Source: Candidatus Bipolaricaulota bacterium
Lineage (GTDB): Bacteria > Bipolaricaulota > Bipolaricaulia > UBA7950 > UBA9294
Assembly (NCBI GenBank): GCA_030611415.1
Contig: JAUWPW010000009.1
Location: 1 to 37,208 of the forward strand
DNA: 37,208 nt
Reading direction: 5' to 3'
In this document: positions 36,013-37,208 of the stretch, in pieces
How the letters are laid out: each line of letters begins with the position of its first letter
Position numbering within the stretch: the first letter of the stretch is position 1
Position numbers and translations under genes: made by a program
The notes under the pieces: generated by a model
What the model was told of the DNA's origin: nothing
What the model saw: the letters and a program-made list of their open reading frames with translations, nothing else
The model's database searches: none

Positions 36013-36254
36013 CAGAAAAGGGAAAACAATGGCCATTAAGCGGTTTGAAGATATCGAGGCCTAAAATAGTCAACAGTTGCCAGTCATGAGTCTGGAGTCA
36101 AAGAACGATGAGGAGAATTAAGAGTGTTCTAGGGGACCCGCGGTGGGAAAGTTGCACCACCTACAGTACTAAGCCAATAGTAGCCAATATGGTAAGATTA
36201 CCTCGCAAGGAAGGGGATAGAAATAGGGTTTCATCCCCCAGGGAGGTGATCACA

Positions 36255-36545
36255 GTGGGTAATAGTAAGAAGGGTAACCGCTACAACCCTAAGTTCAGGT
36301 TCCAGGTAGTACTAGAGGTACTAAAAGGAGACCGGGAAGCGGTAGAGATTGCACGGGCATACGGTATTCACCCCGGGACCGGGTCTTGTTGGAAACAGGA
36401 GTTCTTAAACAAAGGGCCTGAGCTATTTGGAAAGGCCACCACAGTAGCGCAGTACGAGAAAAGGATCAGGGAGTTAGAGCGACTCCTGGGAAGAAAAGAG
36501 GTGGAGATCGCTCTACTTAAGAATTTTACGGACGGCAGCTTGTAA
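36255..36545 (+). CDS. IS3-family transposase OrfA
   Basis: 96 residues from GTG 36255, chosen for the GGGAGGTG upstream. The track's ATG at 36108 adds residues with no match to the family. The N-terminal HTH ('KFRFQVVLEVLKGDREAVEIARAYGIHPG') recognises the IS ends. The C-terminal leucine zipper ('YEKRIRELERLLGRKEVEIALLKNF') mediates multimerisation. The frame ends 11 bases before the orfB start. Confidence 0.85.
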   Translation: MGNSKKGNRYNPKFRFQVVLEVLKGDREAVEIARAYGIHPGTGSCWKQEFLNKGPELFGKATTVAQYEKRIRELERLLGRKEVEIALLKNFTDGSL

Positions 36546-36556
36546 CGGAGGATAAG

Positions 36557-37208
36557 GTGAAGCTAGTAGAGAAACACAAGCACAAATATGGCTTAAATAC
36601 CTGCCTTGCCGCGATCGGGCTGCCTAAGAGTACCTGGTACTACCAGAACAAGGAGAAGGTATCCTACGAGACCAAGTACAGGAACCTACGGGAACCGATA
36701 ATGCGAGTAGTGAGAGAACATCCAGCGTATGGATACCGGCGTATCCTACCTGATCTACAAGAGAACAGGTATCGGGTAGGTGAGTTCGTCCTGCGTCGGT
36801 CACTGAACCGCCTTAACCTTAAGTTGTTACGATCAGTTAGCAAACCAAAGCCCTCTTTACCACGTAGCTATCTCAAGCAGAGTAGCAGGGGATTAAACCT
36901 GGTGAAGGATATGAAGGATCCAGCACCATTCCAGGTGTTGTATACCGACTTCACCGAGATCCCCTACGCCAATGGAAGGAACAAGGCTTACCTGATGCCG
37001 ATCCTTGACCATAAGACAAAGTGGGTTGCTGGCTGGGCGCTGGGCGAACACAAGAATACATCCCTCGCCCTAGAGGCACTCAACATGACCCATGACAACC
37101 TGGAAGAGATAGGGCTAACCCTAGAGGACCGATTCCTCCATCACGATCAAGATTCGGTATACACCGGATACAGATGGTTACAGGCCGTACTCATAAGAGA
37201 GAAAGCAA
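36557..37208 (+). CDS. IS3-family transposase OrfB, partial (3' end outside window)
   Basis: This frame is missing from the ORF track because it runs off the edge. GTG 36557 has GGAGG five bases ahead, and the frame is open for 217 codons. The N-terminal helical domain ('KYGLNTCLAAIGLPKSTWYYQNK', 'HPAYGYRRILPDLQ') precedes the rve/DDE integrase core, with the first Asp in LYTDFTEIPYA and the second in 'HHDQDSVYTGY'. The final Glu lies beyond the window. Many IS3 elements make OrfAB by -1 frameshifting. Here the orfB frame has a stop at 36518-36520, the overlap with orfA is only about 25 bases, and no clear slippery heptamer is seen, so separate initiation is likely. Confidence 0.83.
   Translation, partial: MKLVEKHKHKYGLNTCLAAIGLPKSTWYYQNKEKVSYETKYRNLREPIMRVVREHPAYGYRRILPDLQENRYRVGEFVLRRSLNRLNLKLLRSVSKPKPSLPRSYLKQSSRGLNLVKDMKDPAPFQVLYTDFTEIPYANGRNKAYLMPILDHKTKWVAGWALGEHKNTSLALEALNMTHDNLEEIGLTLEDRFLHHDQDSVYTGYRWLQAVLIREKA

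Larger units (their letters stand above)
36125..37208 (+). mobile_element. IS3-family insertion sequence, truncated by the window edge
   Basis: orfA and orfB of an IS3-type element lie in order, and the element continues past the right edge. A possible left end begins near 36125 with TGTTCTAGGGGACC, a plausible IS3 terminal sequence. The right terminal repeat is outside the window, so the boundary is not proven. Confidence 0.6.

Noticed and set aside
36521-36545. Programmed -1 frameshift site in the IS3 element
   Set aside because: The only candidate run (AATTTTA) is not in the X-XXY-YYZ phase of the orfA frame.

Overview
The window is bacterial chromosome. Evidence for Bacteria includes Shine-Dalgarno (SD) sequences, ribosomal proteins L20, L21, L27 and L35, IF3, an NAD-dependent DNA ligase, alpha2beta2 glycyl-tRNA synthetase (glyQ/glyS), GyrB, MurE and a sigma-70 factor. 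Several proteins look like outer-membrane beta-barrels ending in phenylalanine, so the cell is probably a diderm. An archaeal-type Pus10 and a MetRS with archaeal-like N-terminal motifs suggest a deep-branching or candidate-phylum bacterium with archaeal gene exchange. A Bipolaricaulota/Acetothermia-like lineage is possible, but I cannot place it from sequence alone.

Region 1-3.9 kb (minus strand): an operon of four secreted, beta-rich surface proteins. Two are small pilin-like or WxL-like proteins, one is an Ig-fold chaperone-like or DUF916-like protein, and one is a large protein that runs off the left edge. In front of it lies a candidate c-di-GMP-I (GEMM) riboswitch. Its 3' side shares a hexamer with a hairpin that covers the first gene's SD, which suggests translational switching. 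Region 4.0-8.0 kb: intergenic repeats, a small ORF, an agmatinase-family ureohydrolase, a catalytic-domain-only tyrosine recombinase flanked by two palindromes (one built like a dif site), and a MerR-like HTH protein.

Region 8.0-14.0 kb: pus10 and a primary-type sigma factor (plus), ligA (minus) and rmuC (plus). Region 14.0-20.9 kb: a possible secretion module. It has a subtilisin-like lipoprotein with a T9SS/FlgD-like C-terminal domain, a PorV-like barrel protein, and a 1305-residue outer-membrane protein with SprA-like features and an internal beta-propeller.

Region 21.0-32.1 kb (plus): metG, then a long translation/cofactor series rplU-prp-rpmA-obgE-nadD-infC-rpmI-rplT-glyQ-glyS-folB-folK-rng, closed by tRNA-Val(CAC). 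A consensus-like extended -10 promoter precedes rplU. The Prp homologue has no cysteine at all, and L27 has no cleavable extension. infC appears to start at AUA and rng at AUU, each placed correctly after a strong SD. Region 32.1-37.2 kb: an intergenic repeat cluster, murE and gyrB (minus; gyrB has a perfect TTGACA-17-TATAAT promoter), another repeat cluster, and an IS3-family element cut by the right edge.
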